Positions 1-7,307 of a stretch of 64,000 bases of DNA are shown here, one piece after another. Position 1 is the first letter of the stretch; each line of letters starts with the position of its first letter. The DNA is from Sphingopyxis lindanitolerans (lineage in GTDB: Bacteria; Pseudomonadota; Alphaproteobacteria; Sphingomonadales; Sphingomonadaceae): the NCBI RefSeq assembly GCF_002993885.1, contig NZ_CM009578.1, positions 3,677,569 through 3,741,568 on the forward strand. The letters run 5' to 3'. A program made the position numbers and the translations under genes. The notes under the pieces are model-generated. The model was not told the DNA's origin. It searched no databases and worked only from the letters and a program-made list of their open reading frames with translations.

Positions 1-1858
1 CGCCCGCGCCAAGGCGAAGAATGTCTCCGACATGACCGAGGCGGGCGAAAATGGCTTTCTGTCGATCCGCACCGAGACGCAGCCCAAGCTGGTCGAGCCG
101 GGCTGGTTGACGCTGGAGACGCCGAACGGCGACGAGAAGATCGAGTGCGACGTCATCGTCGCGCGGCTGGGGTCGGTCGCGCCGCGCGGTTTCGTCGAAT
201 CGATGGGGATCGAATTCACCGGCCCCGACCGCGAAGCCTTTCCGAAATTGTCGCCGACCTTTGAATCGACGGTGCCGGGCATCTTCGTGATCGGCGCGCT
301 CGCGGGCTATCCGCTGATCAAGCATTGCATGAACCAGGGCTATGACGTCGCCGAGTTCATCAATGGCAACACCGCGCTGACCCCCGCCGACGAAAAGGAT
401 CTGGCGGCGATCTTCGCCGATCTGCCGCAGCGAAAATCGGTTTCGGAGTGGCTCGACTATCTGCGCGAGCGGGTGCGCATCTTCGCCGATGTCTCGCCGC
501 TCCAGATGCGCGAGTTCATGCTCGATTCGAAGGTCGCTTTCTATCGCAAGGGCGAGGTGGTGTTCGAGAAGGGCGACCCCGGATCGTCGCTGTTCGCGAT
601 CGCCGACGGCCATGCCGATGTCGAGGTCGGCCCCGACGTCACCGTGCCGATCGAGCAGGGATCGATTTTCGGCGAGGTCGGCCTGATTTCCGGCCGCAAG
701 CGCGGCGCGACGATCCGCGCGGGCGCCGACAGCATCTTCGTCGAAGTGTCGCGCACCGCCGCGCTCAAGCTGATGGGGTCGGTGCCGGGGGCGAAGCGCG
801 CGATCAACCGCATCTCGCTCGAACGCCAATTGCTCCAGATTTTCAAGGGCGGGCTGACGGTCGAGGATCTTGAGCCGATCGTCGAGGATCCGGCGATCGA
901 GCGGGTGCCGGCGGGCAAGGTCGTTCTGGCCGAGGGCGATGCCGGCGACGATGTCTATGTCGTCCGGTCGGGCTCGATGGTCGTCGAGAAGGATATCGGC
1001 GGCAAGCCGATCTTTCTGCGCTACCTGCCGGCCGGCAGCTATTTCGGCGAGATGGCGGTGCTCAGCGGCGCGCCGCGCAATGCCACGGTCAAGGCCGCGG
1101 TGGCGAGCGAGATCATCCGGCTGAAGGGACAGCAATTCAAGGACATGCTCGCCAAACGGCCGCAGGTCCGTGCCGCGACCGAGGCCGCGGTCGCCGAGCG
1201 CGCGCAGATGAACAGCTTCATCGAATCGCGCAAGGCGAGCTATTCGAGCGCGGTCGACCTCTATTCGGACACCGCGGGCTTCATCATGAAGGAGGGGCTG
1301 GGCGAAGCGACCGACGCGCTGCTCATCGACGAGAATCTGTGCGTCGGCTGCGACAATTGCGAAAAAGCCTGCGCCGACAGCCACGAAGGCCTGTCGCGGC
1401 TCGACCGCGAGGCGGGCAAGACCTTTGCGCATCTGCATGTGCCGACAAGCTGCCGTCACTGCGAGCATCCGCACTGCATGGCCGATTGCCCGCCGAACGT
1501 CATCCATCGCGGCCCCGATGGCGAGGTGTTCATGGAGCCCGGCTGCATCGGTTGCGGCAATTGTATGCGCAACTGCCCCTATGGCGTGATCCGCATGGAA
1601 GCCGCGCCGCCCGAGAAGCCGAGCCTGCTGCGCTGGCTGCTCACCGGCTTCGGCCCCGGCCCCGGCGAGCCGTCGCCCAAATGGACCAAGAAGCAATTGG
1701 GCGACGAAAAGCCCAAGAAGATCGCGGTCAAATGCGACATGTGCAAGGGCATCGCGGGCGGTCCCGCCTGCGTGCGCGCCTGTCCGACCGGCGCCGCGAT
1801 CCGCGTTTCGCCCGAGGAATTCCTGTCGATCGCGCGGCTTCAGGAGGATGCGGGCTGA
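1..1858 (+). CDS. Flavin / cyclic-nucleotide-binding / 4Fe-4S fusion oxidoreductase (5' partial)
   Basis: The frame is open from base 2, so the gene begins upstream of the window; the first ATG at 32 is internal. Visible order: the tail of a thioredoxin-reductase-like FAD domain (ending in VPGIFVIGALAGYPL), two cyclic-nucleotide-binding folds (encoded about 480-830 and 850-1190), then a ferredoxin-like region (about 1330-1830). Both cNMP folds keep the phosphate-binding-cassette signature (FGEVGL..RGAT and FGEMAV..RNAT). The Fe-S part has four Cys clusters (CVGCDNCEKAC, CRHCEHPHC, CIGCGNCMRNC, CDMCKG..CVRAC), as in DmsB/HybA-type electron-transfer subunits. I infer that it passes electrons from NAD(P)H via FAD and 4Fe-4S clusters to the membrane partner encoded next, possibly gated by cAMP or cGMP. 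The stop overlaps the next start (TGATG), indicating translational coupling. Confidence 0.85.
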   Translation, partial: ARAKAKNVSDMTEAGENGFLSIRTETQPKLVEPGWLTLETPNGDEKIECDVIVARLGSVAPRGFVESMGIEFTGPDREAFPKLSPTFESTVPGIFVIGALAGYPLIKHCMNQGYDVAEFINGNTALTPADEKDLAAIFADLPQRKSVSEWLDYLRERVRIFADVSPLQMREFMLDSKVAFYRKGEVVFEKGDPGSSLFAIADGHADVEVGPDVTVPIEQGSIFGEVGLISGRKRGATIRAGADSIFVEVSRTAALKLMGSVPGAKRAINRISLERQLLQIFKGGLTVEDLEPIVEDPAIERVPAGKVVLAEGDAGDDVYVVRSGSMVVEKDIGGKPIFLRYLPAGSYFGEMAVLSGAPRNATVKAAVASEIIRLKGQQFKDMLAKRPQVRAATEAAVAERAQMNSFIESRKASYSSAVDLYSDTAGFIMKEGLGEATDALLIDENLCVGCDNCEKACADSHEGLSRLDREAGKTFAHLHVPTSCRHCEHPHCMADCPPNVIHRGPDGEVFMEPGCIGCGNCMRNCPYGVIRMEAAPPEKPSLLRWLLTGFGPGPGEPSPKWTKKQLGDEKPKKIAVKCDMCKGIAGGPACVRACPTGAAIRVSPEEFLSIARLQEDAG

Positions 1859-2739
1859 TGGCATCGCTTTTTCAGCGGCGCCGGTCGAAGGCGACCCAGA
1901 CCGAGCGCGTGCGCGAGCGGCGGCACGAGGGATTCCTGCGCTACGCCAATTTCCGCTGGGCGAAGATTTCGGGCGGGCTCTGCCTGCTGGTCATCGTCTC
2001 CTATGCGCTGATCGACGTCACGCCGCGGCCGAGCGGCGGCACCTGGTATGGCTATATGCTCGGCACCATCGGCGCGCTGCTGATCCTCTGGCTGACGGCG
2101 CTCGGCTATCGCAAGCGCAAGATGACGCGCGATTATTGGTCGCTCAAGGCCTGGACCTCGGCGCATGTCTATCTGGGGCTCAGCCTGATCGTCATCGGGA
2201 CGTGGCACACCGGCTTCCAACTCGGCTGGAATGTCCACACGCTCGCCTGGGTGCTGATGATGCTGGTGATCCTGTCGGGGCTCTATGGCGTCACCGTCTA
2301 TGCGATGCTTCCCGCCGCGCTGTCGAACAACCGCGACGAGATGACGCAGATGCAGATGCTCGAGGCGATCCGCGCCTTTGACCGCCAGCTTCACACCGCC
2401 GCGCAGCCGTTGACGCCCGAGGATACGGCGCCGGTGCTCGCGGCGCTCGACGAGGATCCGTTCGCGGGCGGCATCGCGGCGCGATTGTCGGGGCGCTATC
2501 CCCGATGCGCGACCGCCGCGGCGCTCGGCACCCTGCGCCTGTCGCGCAGCAGCGGCGCCGAGGGGCGCGAGAAAGTGATCGGGTTGCTGTCGCAGAAGGA
2601 GGCGGCGCTGGCGCGACTGCGCCAGCATCTGCGCATTCGCGCACTGCTCGAAATCTGGCTCTATGTGCATGTGCCGCTGACCTTTGCGCTGATCGCGGCG
2701 CTGTCGGCGCACATCATCAGCGTCTTCTTCTACTGGTAA
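1858..2739 (+). CDS. Membrane protein resembling cytochrome b
   Basis: A 293-residue integral membrane protein with about five hydrophobic segments (near residues 37-54, 64-84, 101-122, 126-149 and 270-291). Histidines inside or beside them (H103, H117, H127, H271, H285) could ligate b-type heme, as in ferric-reductase/cytochrome-b561-like proteins. The N-terminus is very basic. A soluble stretch of about 110 residues separates the last two segments. The start is chosen because its ATG overlaps the TGA of the Fe-S fusion gene; a longer open frame upstream is only a shadow of that gene. It probably links the cytoplasmic Fe-S protein to the multiheme cytochrome encoded 15 bp downstream. I do not recognise a named family. 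Confidence 0.7.
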   Translation: MASLFQRRRSKATQTERVRERRHEGFLRYANFRWAKISGGLCLLVIVSYALIDVTPRPSGGTWYGYMLGTIGALLILWLTALGYRKRKMTRDYWSLKAWTSAHVYLGLSLIVIGTWHTGFQLGWNVHTLAWVLMMLVILSGLYGVTVYAMLPAALSNNRDEMTQMQMLEAIRAFDRQLHTAAQPLTPEDTAPVLAALDEDPFAGGIAARLSGRYPRCATAAALGTLRLSRSSGAEGREKVIGLLSQKEAALARLRQHLRIRALLEIWLYVHVPLTFALIAALSAHIISVFFYW

Positions 2740-2754
2740 GGCGGGGAGGGAACC

Positions 2755-4692
2755 ATGAGCTTCATCCTGCGCCGCATCTCGACGACCAAGACGGGCAAGC
2801 AGATCATCCGCGATCAGGCGTTGCCGGGCGACGCGATCACGCTTGGCCGCGACGCCGGCAATGTCATCCATGTCGCCGACCTGGCGGTCAACCCGCAGCA
2901 TGCGACGATCACGAGCGCCGATGGCCGCCATGTCCGCGTCGCGGCGAGCGAAGGGCTGGGGTTCGATTTCAACGGCCGGACGGTCGATGCCGCCGATATC
3001 GACAGCGCCGCGGGCGCCGAGCTGCGCTTTGGCGGCCACCGCCTGACCATCGCGCGCGAGGGCGATGCGATCATCCTGCTGGTCGAACGCATCGACGAAC
3101 TGTCGCAATCGTCGAAGGATGTCGACGAGGCAAAGGCCTTTTCACTCGCCGGGGTGATGCCGGGCAAGCGCATGGGGGCCTGGACCTTCGGCATCGTCGT
3201 CCTGCTCGCTTTCCTGATCGGGCCGATCTGGGCGTGGCACAGCTTTCGCCATGTCGACGAGCGGCCGCAGGGCTATCACGCCGACATGACCTGGTCGTCG
3301 GGGCCGCTGTCGAGCGCTCACGCCAATCTGAAGGGCGACTGTCAGGCGTGCCACGTCCAGCCGTTCGTCGCGGTCACCGACAAGGCGTGCATCGGCTGCC
3401 ATACCGGCGAGCATAAGGCGATGAGCATGGCGCACGCCAATGCGCCGACCGCGATGCTGCTCGCCGCGCGGCATCCGCCGGGGGTGGGCGAACGCATCCT
3501 CGCGGGCTTTGCCAAGACCTTCAACCGCCCGCAGGGGCGCTGTGTCGAATGTCATACCGAACATGAGGGCGCCGGGCCGATGCGGGCGACGCCGCAGAAA
3601 TTCTGCGCCGATTGCCACGACGGGATGAAGGCGCGGTTGGTGGGCGCGGGCTTCAAGCCGACGGTCGCCGACGCCGCCGATTTCGGCACGCTCCACCCCG
3701 AATTCCGGCCGCTGGTCCGGCCGGGACCGGGCGGCAAGCTGGTGCGCGCGATGCCGGGCAAGGCCATGCTCACCGACCATGACGGCCTCAAATTCCCGCA
3801 CGACCTGCACTTGCAGGCGACCGGCGGGGTCGCGCGGATGGCGGCGAGTTTCCGCGGCCGTTACAATTTCGGCGCCAAGCTCGAATGCGAAAATTGCCAC
3901 CGTCCCGACGCCGATGGGGTGCGGATCAAGCCGGTCGAGATGGAGCGCGACTGCGCGATGTGCCACAGCCTCGCGTTCGAGACCGTCGGCGGCGTCACCC
4001 GCACGCTGCGCCACGGCGAGCCCGATCAGGTCGTCGCCGACCTGTTCGCTTATTATCGCTCGACCCCGCCGACCCGGCCGCTGCAACTCGGCGGGATGGA
4101 GCGGCGGCGACCGGGCGCCTATGCCGAGGGGCAGGTCTACAACATCTATTTCCGCGAAGTCGCGGTGCGCCCGAGCCGTGCCGAGGATGCGGTGCGCGCG
4201 GTCTTCTCGAAAGGCGGCGCCTGCTATGACTGCCACACCATCACCCCACCCGCGGCGGGGAACAAATGGCGCGTGACGCCGGTCGACCAGACCGCGCGTT
4301 TCCTGACCAAGGGCTGGTTCGACCATGACGCGCACAAGGAAACCGACTGCGCCGACTGCCACACCATGGCGACGGGGTCGAAGGCAGCGACCGATCTGCT
4401 GATTCCGAAGCTGCGCCAATGCCGCGATTGCCATGTCGGCGAAACCGGAGCGCGGATCGTCAAGGTCGATACCGCGACCGAATCACCGTGCGCCATGTGC
4501 CACGAATATCACTCCGACGGCGGCAAGCCGTGGATGCCTGCGCGCCAGCGCAAGAAAAAAATCGCGATGGTTACCGATCGTCCACCCCGGGAGGTCTATG
4601 CTGTGACTGCGGTCACAGGTCCGGCGCGGCGTCATCTTTATGATGTGACGTGGCGCGCGCCGGTGCTGGGATTCGCAAAACGGGGCGGATGA
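2755..4692 (+). CDS. FHA-domain decaheme cytochrome c, membrane anchored
   Basis: 645 residues. The N-terminal ~105 residues resemble a forkhead-associated (phosphothreonine-binding) fold, with LGRDAGN and then NPQHATI; the usual Ser of the SxxH motif is Asn here. One transmembrane helix follows (about residues 143-162). The rest carries ten CxxCH c-heme motifs, from CQACH near residue 196 to CAMCH near residue 579: CQACH, CIGCH, CVECH, CADCH, CENCH, CAMCH, CYDCH, CADCH, CRDCH, CAMCH. The topology implies a cytoplasmic FHA domain and a periplasmic heme domain. A GGGAGGG ribosome site precedes the ATG. It is probably the terminal electron carrier of the three-gene module; its substrate is unknown. 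The 3' end contains the cpdA promoter. Confidence 0.85.
   Translation: MSFILRRISTTKTGKQIIRDQALPGDAITLGRDAGNVIHVADLAVNPQHATITSADGRHVRVAASEGLGFDFNGRTVDAADIDSAAGAELRFGGHRLTIAREGDAIILLVERIDELSQSSKDVDEAKAFSLAGVMPGKRMGAWTFGIVVLLAFLIGPIWAWHSFRHVDERPQGYHADMTWSSGPLSSAHANLKGDCQACHVQPFVAVTDKACIGCHTGEHKAMSMAHANAPTAMLLAARHPPGVGERILAGFAKTFNRPQGRCVECHTEHEGAGPMRATPQKFCADCHDGMKARLVGAGFKPTVADAADFGTLHPEFRPLVRPGPGGKLVRAMPGKAMLTDHDGLKFPHDLHLQATGGVARMAASFRGRYNFGAKLECENCHRPDADGVRIKPVEMERDCAMCHSLAFETVGGVTRTLRHGEPDQVVADLFAYYRSTPPTRPLQLGGMERRRPGAYAEGQVYNIYFREVAVRPSRAEDAVRAVFSKGGACYDCHTITPPAAGNKWRVTPVDQTARFLTKGWFDHDAHKETDCADCHTMATGSKAATDLLIPKLRQCRDCHVGETGARIVKVDTATESPCAMCHEYHSDGGKPWMPARQRKKKIAMVTDRPPREVYAVTAVTGPARRHLYDVTWRAPVLGFAKRGG
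4602..4651 (+). promoter_or_regulatory. CRP site and class II promoter for cpdA
   Basis: TGTGACTGCGGTCACA at 4602-4617 is a perfect TGTGA-N6-TCACA CRP palindrome centred at 4609.5. TATGAT at 4639-4644 is a 5/6 match to the -10 consensus, which predicts transcription from about 4650-4651 and puts the CRP site at about -41.5, the class II activator position. It lies inside the last codons of the decaheme cytochrome gene and would give a leader of about 91 nt before cpdA. Confidence 0.7.
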
Positions 4693-4741
4693 CAACGGGG
4701 CGGTCGCGACCAGGCGGCCGGAGCAGGGGCAAGGGACGGAC

Positions 4742-5590
4742 ATGCTGATCGCCCAGATCACCGATATCCATATCGGGTTCGATCCCGACAACCCCGCGGA
4801 GTATAATCGCAAGCGGCTCGACGATGTGCTCGACGCGCTGATCGAGGGGGTGAACCGGCCCGACCTCTTGCTGGCGACCGGCGACATCACCGATCGCGGC
4901 GATCCCGACAGTTACCGCCGGTTGGCGACCGCCTTTTCGCGCTGTCCCTTCCCCGTCTGGCCGAGCGTCGGCAATCATGATTTGCGCGACAATTTCCACG
5001 CCCAATTCCCGGGGTTCGACGACGGCAACGGCTTTGCCCAATATACGGTCGAACTGCCCGAATTGCGGCTGGTCACGATCGACACGCTCGAGGAGGGTCG
5101 GCACGGTGGCGCCTTTTGCGACGCGCGCGCGGCGTGGCTCGACGCCGAACTGGCGAAGGAGCGGGCCAAGCCGACCTATATCGTGATGCACCACCCGCCG
5201 GTCGAAAGCGGTATCGAATGGATGAACACCCATCCCGACGAACCATGGGTGCATCGCTTTGCCGAGGTCGTCCGCGGGCACGGCCAGGTCCGCGGGCTGA
5301 TCTGCGGCCACCTCCACCGCAGCGTCACCGTCGCGTGGGAGGGGCGCACGATCGCCATCTGCTCCTCGACCGCGCCGCAAGTCTCGCTCGACCTGCGCCC
5401 GATCGACGAGAATCGGCCCGACGACCGGCCGATGATCGTCGCCGAAGACCCCGCCTACGCGCTCCACCATTGGAACGGGCGCGAACTCGTCAGCTTCTAT
5501 GACCATGCGGGCGCGCATACGATGCTCGCCAAATATGACGAGCGGCTCCAGCCATTGGTGCGCGAATTGAAGGCGGAGAGGCCGGCCTGA
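4742..5590 (+). CDS. cpdA: 3',5'-cyclic-AMP phosphodiesterase CpdA
   Basis: A 282-residue class III cyclic nucleotide phosphodiesterase of the calcineurin-like metallophosphoesterase superfamily. All metal-binding blocks are visible: ITDIHIG near the N-terminus (CpdA proteins usually read D-x-H here), GDITDRG, GNHD, VMHHPP and GHLHR. Length and motif order match E. coli CpdA, which hydrolyses cAMP to AMP in the cytoplasm. The ATG follows a GGGACGG stretch. It sits downstream of the cyclic-nucleotide-binding redox genes and of its own apparent CRP-dependent promoter, which suggests negative feedback on cAMP. A different phosphodiester substrate cannot be excluded from motifs alone. Confidence 0.85.
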   Translation: MLIAQITDIHIGFDPDNPAEYNRKRLDDVLDALIEGVNRPDLLLATGDITDRGDPDSYRRLATAFSRCPFPVWPSVGNHDLRDNFHAQFPGFDDGNGFAQYTVELPELRLVTIDTLEEGRHGGAFCDARAAWLDAELAKERAKPTYIVMHHPPVESGIEWMNTHPDEPWVHRFAEVVRGHGQVRGLICGHLHRSVTVAWEGRTIAICSSTAPQVSLDLRPIDENRPDDRPMIVAEDPAYALHHWNGRELVSFYDHAGAHTMLAKYDERLQPLVRELKAERPA

Positions 5591-5682
5591 GAATTGTCGT
5601 CGTCCCCGCGCAGGCGGTGCGGCGGTTTTTCAAGCGGGTTTGCAAACACGAGTCCGGCAACCTGCCTCGCTTCCCTCTGCCT

Positions 5683-5787
5683 TCGTCATGCTGAACTTGT
5701 TTCAGCATCCATGGCCGGGTCTCTCCGTCCACGCCGCGCTTCCTTCGAGGGCGGACCATGGACCCTGAAACAAGTTCCGGGTGACGA
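5683..5787. repeat. Dispersed palindromic repeat, family A, copy 1
   Basis: Imperfect inverted repeat. The left arm reads TCATGCTGAACTTGTTTCAG followed by CATCCATGG; the right arm reads CCATGGACCCTGAAACAAG followed by TTCCGGGTGACGA. The same arms recur at 27693-27797 and 62790-62888. It lies between convergent genes (cpdA and the dehydrogenase) and may form a cruciform or act as a bidirectional terminator. Confidence 0.8.
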
Positions 5788-5838
5788 GAGCAGGGAGTCG
5801 GCTCCGTCGTCGTATTTGCAAGCGATATGATCGCCCTC

Positions 5839-6798
5839 TCAATAGCCCAGCGTCAAATCCACCCGCGGCTCGACGGACTCGCCCTTGTGCCAGCGGTCCA
5901 GATTGGCGAGGAAGCGTTCGGCGGCACGGACGAACATCTTGTCCTGCGCGCGGCCCGACAGGTGCATGGTGATATGCGCATTGTCGAGGCTCCACAGCAC
6001 ATCGTCGGCGGGAAGCGGTTCGGGGGTGGTGACGTCGAGAAAGGCCGACGCGATCTGCTTTGCATCGAGCGCCGCGACGAGCGCGGCCTGATCGACCACC
6101 GTGCCACGCGCAATGTTGATGAGCGTTGCGGTCGGCTTCATCGCGGCCAGTTCGGCCGCGCCGATCATGCCGTCGGTCTCGGGCGTCGCCGGGACCGCGA
6201 GGATCACCCAGTCGAAATCGCCGAGCCGGGCGCGCCACTGGTCGGGGGTCAGCGTTCCCGCGCCGCCGGTCGTCTTGGGGGGGGAACGCCGCACGACGGT
6301 GACGTCGACGGCAAAGCCTTTCAGCCGCTCCTCGATCAGCTTGCCGATCGCGCCATAGCCGAGCAGCAGCGCCTTCGACCCGTAGAGTTCGACCTTGCCC
6401 GGCGATTCGATCAGCCATTCGCGCCGTTCCTGCGCGCGGACGACATCGCGATAGCCCTTGGCGACGGTCAGCATCCCCATCACGACATATTCGGCGATGG
6501 TGATCGCGTTGATCCCCGCGCCGTTGGTCACCACCGTGCCGCGCTCCGCGAGCAGATCGAGCGGCATACCATCGACCCCGGCGTAGATGGAGTTGAGCCA
6601 TTTCATTCTGGTCGCCGCGGCGATCACCGCCGCCATATCTCTTTTATCATACATGTCGAACCAGCCGATCCCGGCCTCGGGCGCGAGCGCCATCGCCTCG
6701 TCCTTGCTCATGAAGAAGCGGGGCTCGACCCAGTCGGGCAGGCGGCTTTCGACGAGCGGCCGGATCAGGCCGGACAGGATGGTGACGGTTTTGGTCAT
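5839..6798 (-). CDS. D-2-hydroxyacid dehydrogenase (NAD-binding)
   Basis: 319 residues from the ATG at 6798, which has AAGGA 8 nt upstream; the open frame continues further upstream but is not needed. The cofactor domain has the Rossmann loop LGYGAIGK. The catalytic Arg is in NIARGTVVD, the Glu in TPEPLP and the His in ITMHLSG. It should reduce 2-keto acids or oxidise D-2-hydroxy acids with NAD(P)H in the cytoplasm; the substrate cannot be told from sequence. Its start codon overlaps the stop of the broken DUF559 gene upstream. Confidence 0.85.
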   Translation of the reverse strand: MTKTVTILSGLIRPLVESRLPDWVEPRFFMSKDEAMALAPEAGIGWFDMYDKRDMAAVIAAATRMKWLNSIYAGVDGMPLDLLAERGTVVTNGAGINAITIAEYVVMGMLTVAKGYRDVVRAQERREWLIESPGKVELYGSKALLLGYGAIGKLIEERLKGFAVDVTVVRRSPPKTTGGAGTLTPDQWRARLGDFDWVILAVPATPETDGMIGAAELAAMKPTATLINIARGTVVDQAALVAALDAKQIASAFLDVTTPEPLPADDVLWSLDNAHITMHLSGRAQDKMFVRAAERFLANLDRWHKGESVEPRVDLTLGY

Positions 6799-7240
6799 AG
6801 GCGATCCTTCTGATCCTCCCCATCGACTTGCGATGGGGAGGTGGCATCGCGAAGCGATGACGGAGGGGTTTTGCCGAACGTCGTCAGCCGATATTCGACG
6901 ATCTCGACAACAGATTGGGCAACTGTGGCGGCGCTGTCCAGTACATCGCGCGCCGGGATGCGAATTGTGTCGATGCGGTTGGCGCGGAGCCAATGATCGC
7001 GTCGCTGATCGTGCGCCGGATTGTCACCCATATCATGCGCCATGCCGTCTATTTCGATAGCCAGATTGGCGCGGGCGCAGAAGAAATCGAGGACATAAGG
7101 ACCGGCGGGATGCTGCTTGGGAACTTGTGCCCGCCGGGAGATGTGCGAAGAATCTGCCATAGCATCGCTTCGGGAAGGCTGAGCTCGCGCCGAAGCCTCT
7201 TCGCACGGCGAACCGTATTTGCGGGCTGGTCAGGACGCAT
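6795..7240 (-). pseudogene. DUF559 (Vsr-like endonuclease domain) protein, frameshifted
   Basis: Two minus-strand frames together give a DUF559 protein. The N-terminal part (RRELSLPEAMLWQILR..GGHKF) is in one frame, and KQHPAGPYVLDFFCARANLAIEIDG follows in another. The junction, near 7117-7125, reads TTCCCAAGCAG; one extra base (TTCCGCAAGCAG) would restore the KFRKQHP-type sequence common in this family. The gene therefore has a one-base deletion or a sequencing error. D-x(n)-E-x-D residues fit the PD-(D/E)XK-like fold. The gene is bracketed by inverted copies of a repeat (6815-6870 and 7246-7306), and its 3' end runs through the left copy. Confidence 0.7.
6815..6870. repeat. Inverted repeat bracketing the DUF559 gene, left copy
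   Basis: CCTCCCCATCGACTTGCGAT followed by GGGGAGG is itself a hairpin, followed by GGCATCGCGAAGCGATGACGG. A copy in inverse orientation lies at 7246-7306. Together they enclose the frameshifted nuclease-like gene. Confidence 0.75.
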
Positions 7241-7245
7241 CGCCG

Positions 7246-7306
7246 CTCCCCTCCACCACGCCCTACGGGCGCGGTCCCCCTCCCCATCGCAAGTCGATGG
7301 GGAGGA
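7246..7306. repeat. Inverted repeat bracketing the DUF559 gene, right copy
   Basis: CCTCCCCATCGCAAGTCGAT followed by GGGGAGGA is the reverse complement of the left copy's core. It is preceded by a short CTACGGGCG stretch typical of this repeat type. It ends at the cysS stop codon (7308), so it may also act as the cysS terminator. Confidence 0.75.
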
Positions 7307-7307
7307 T

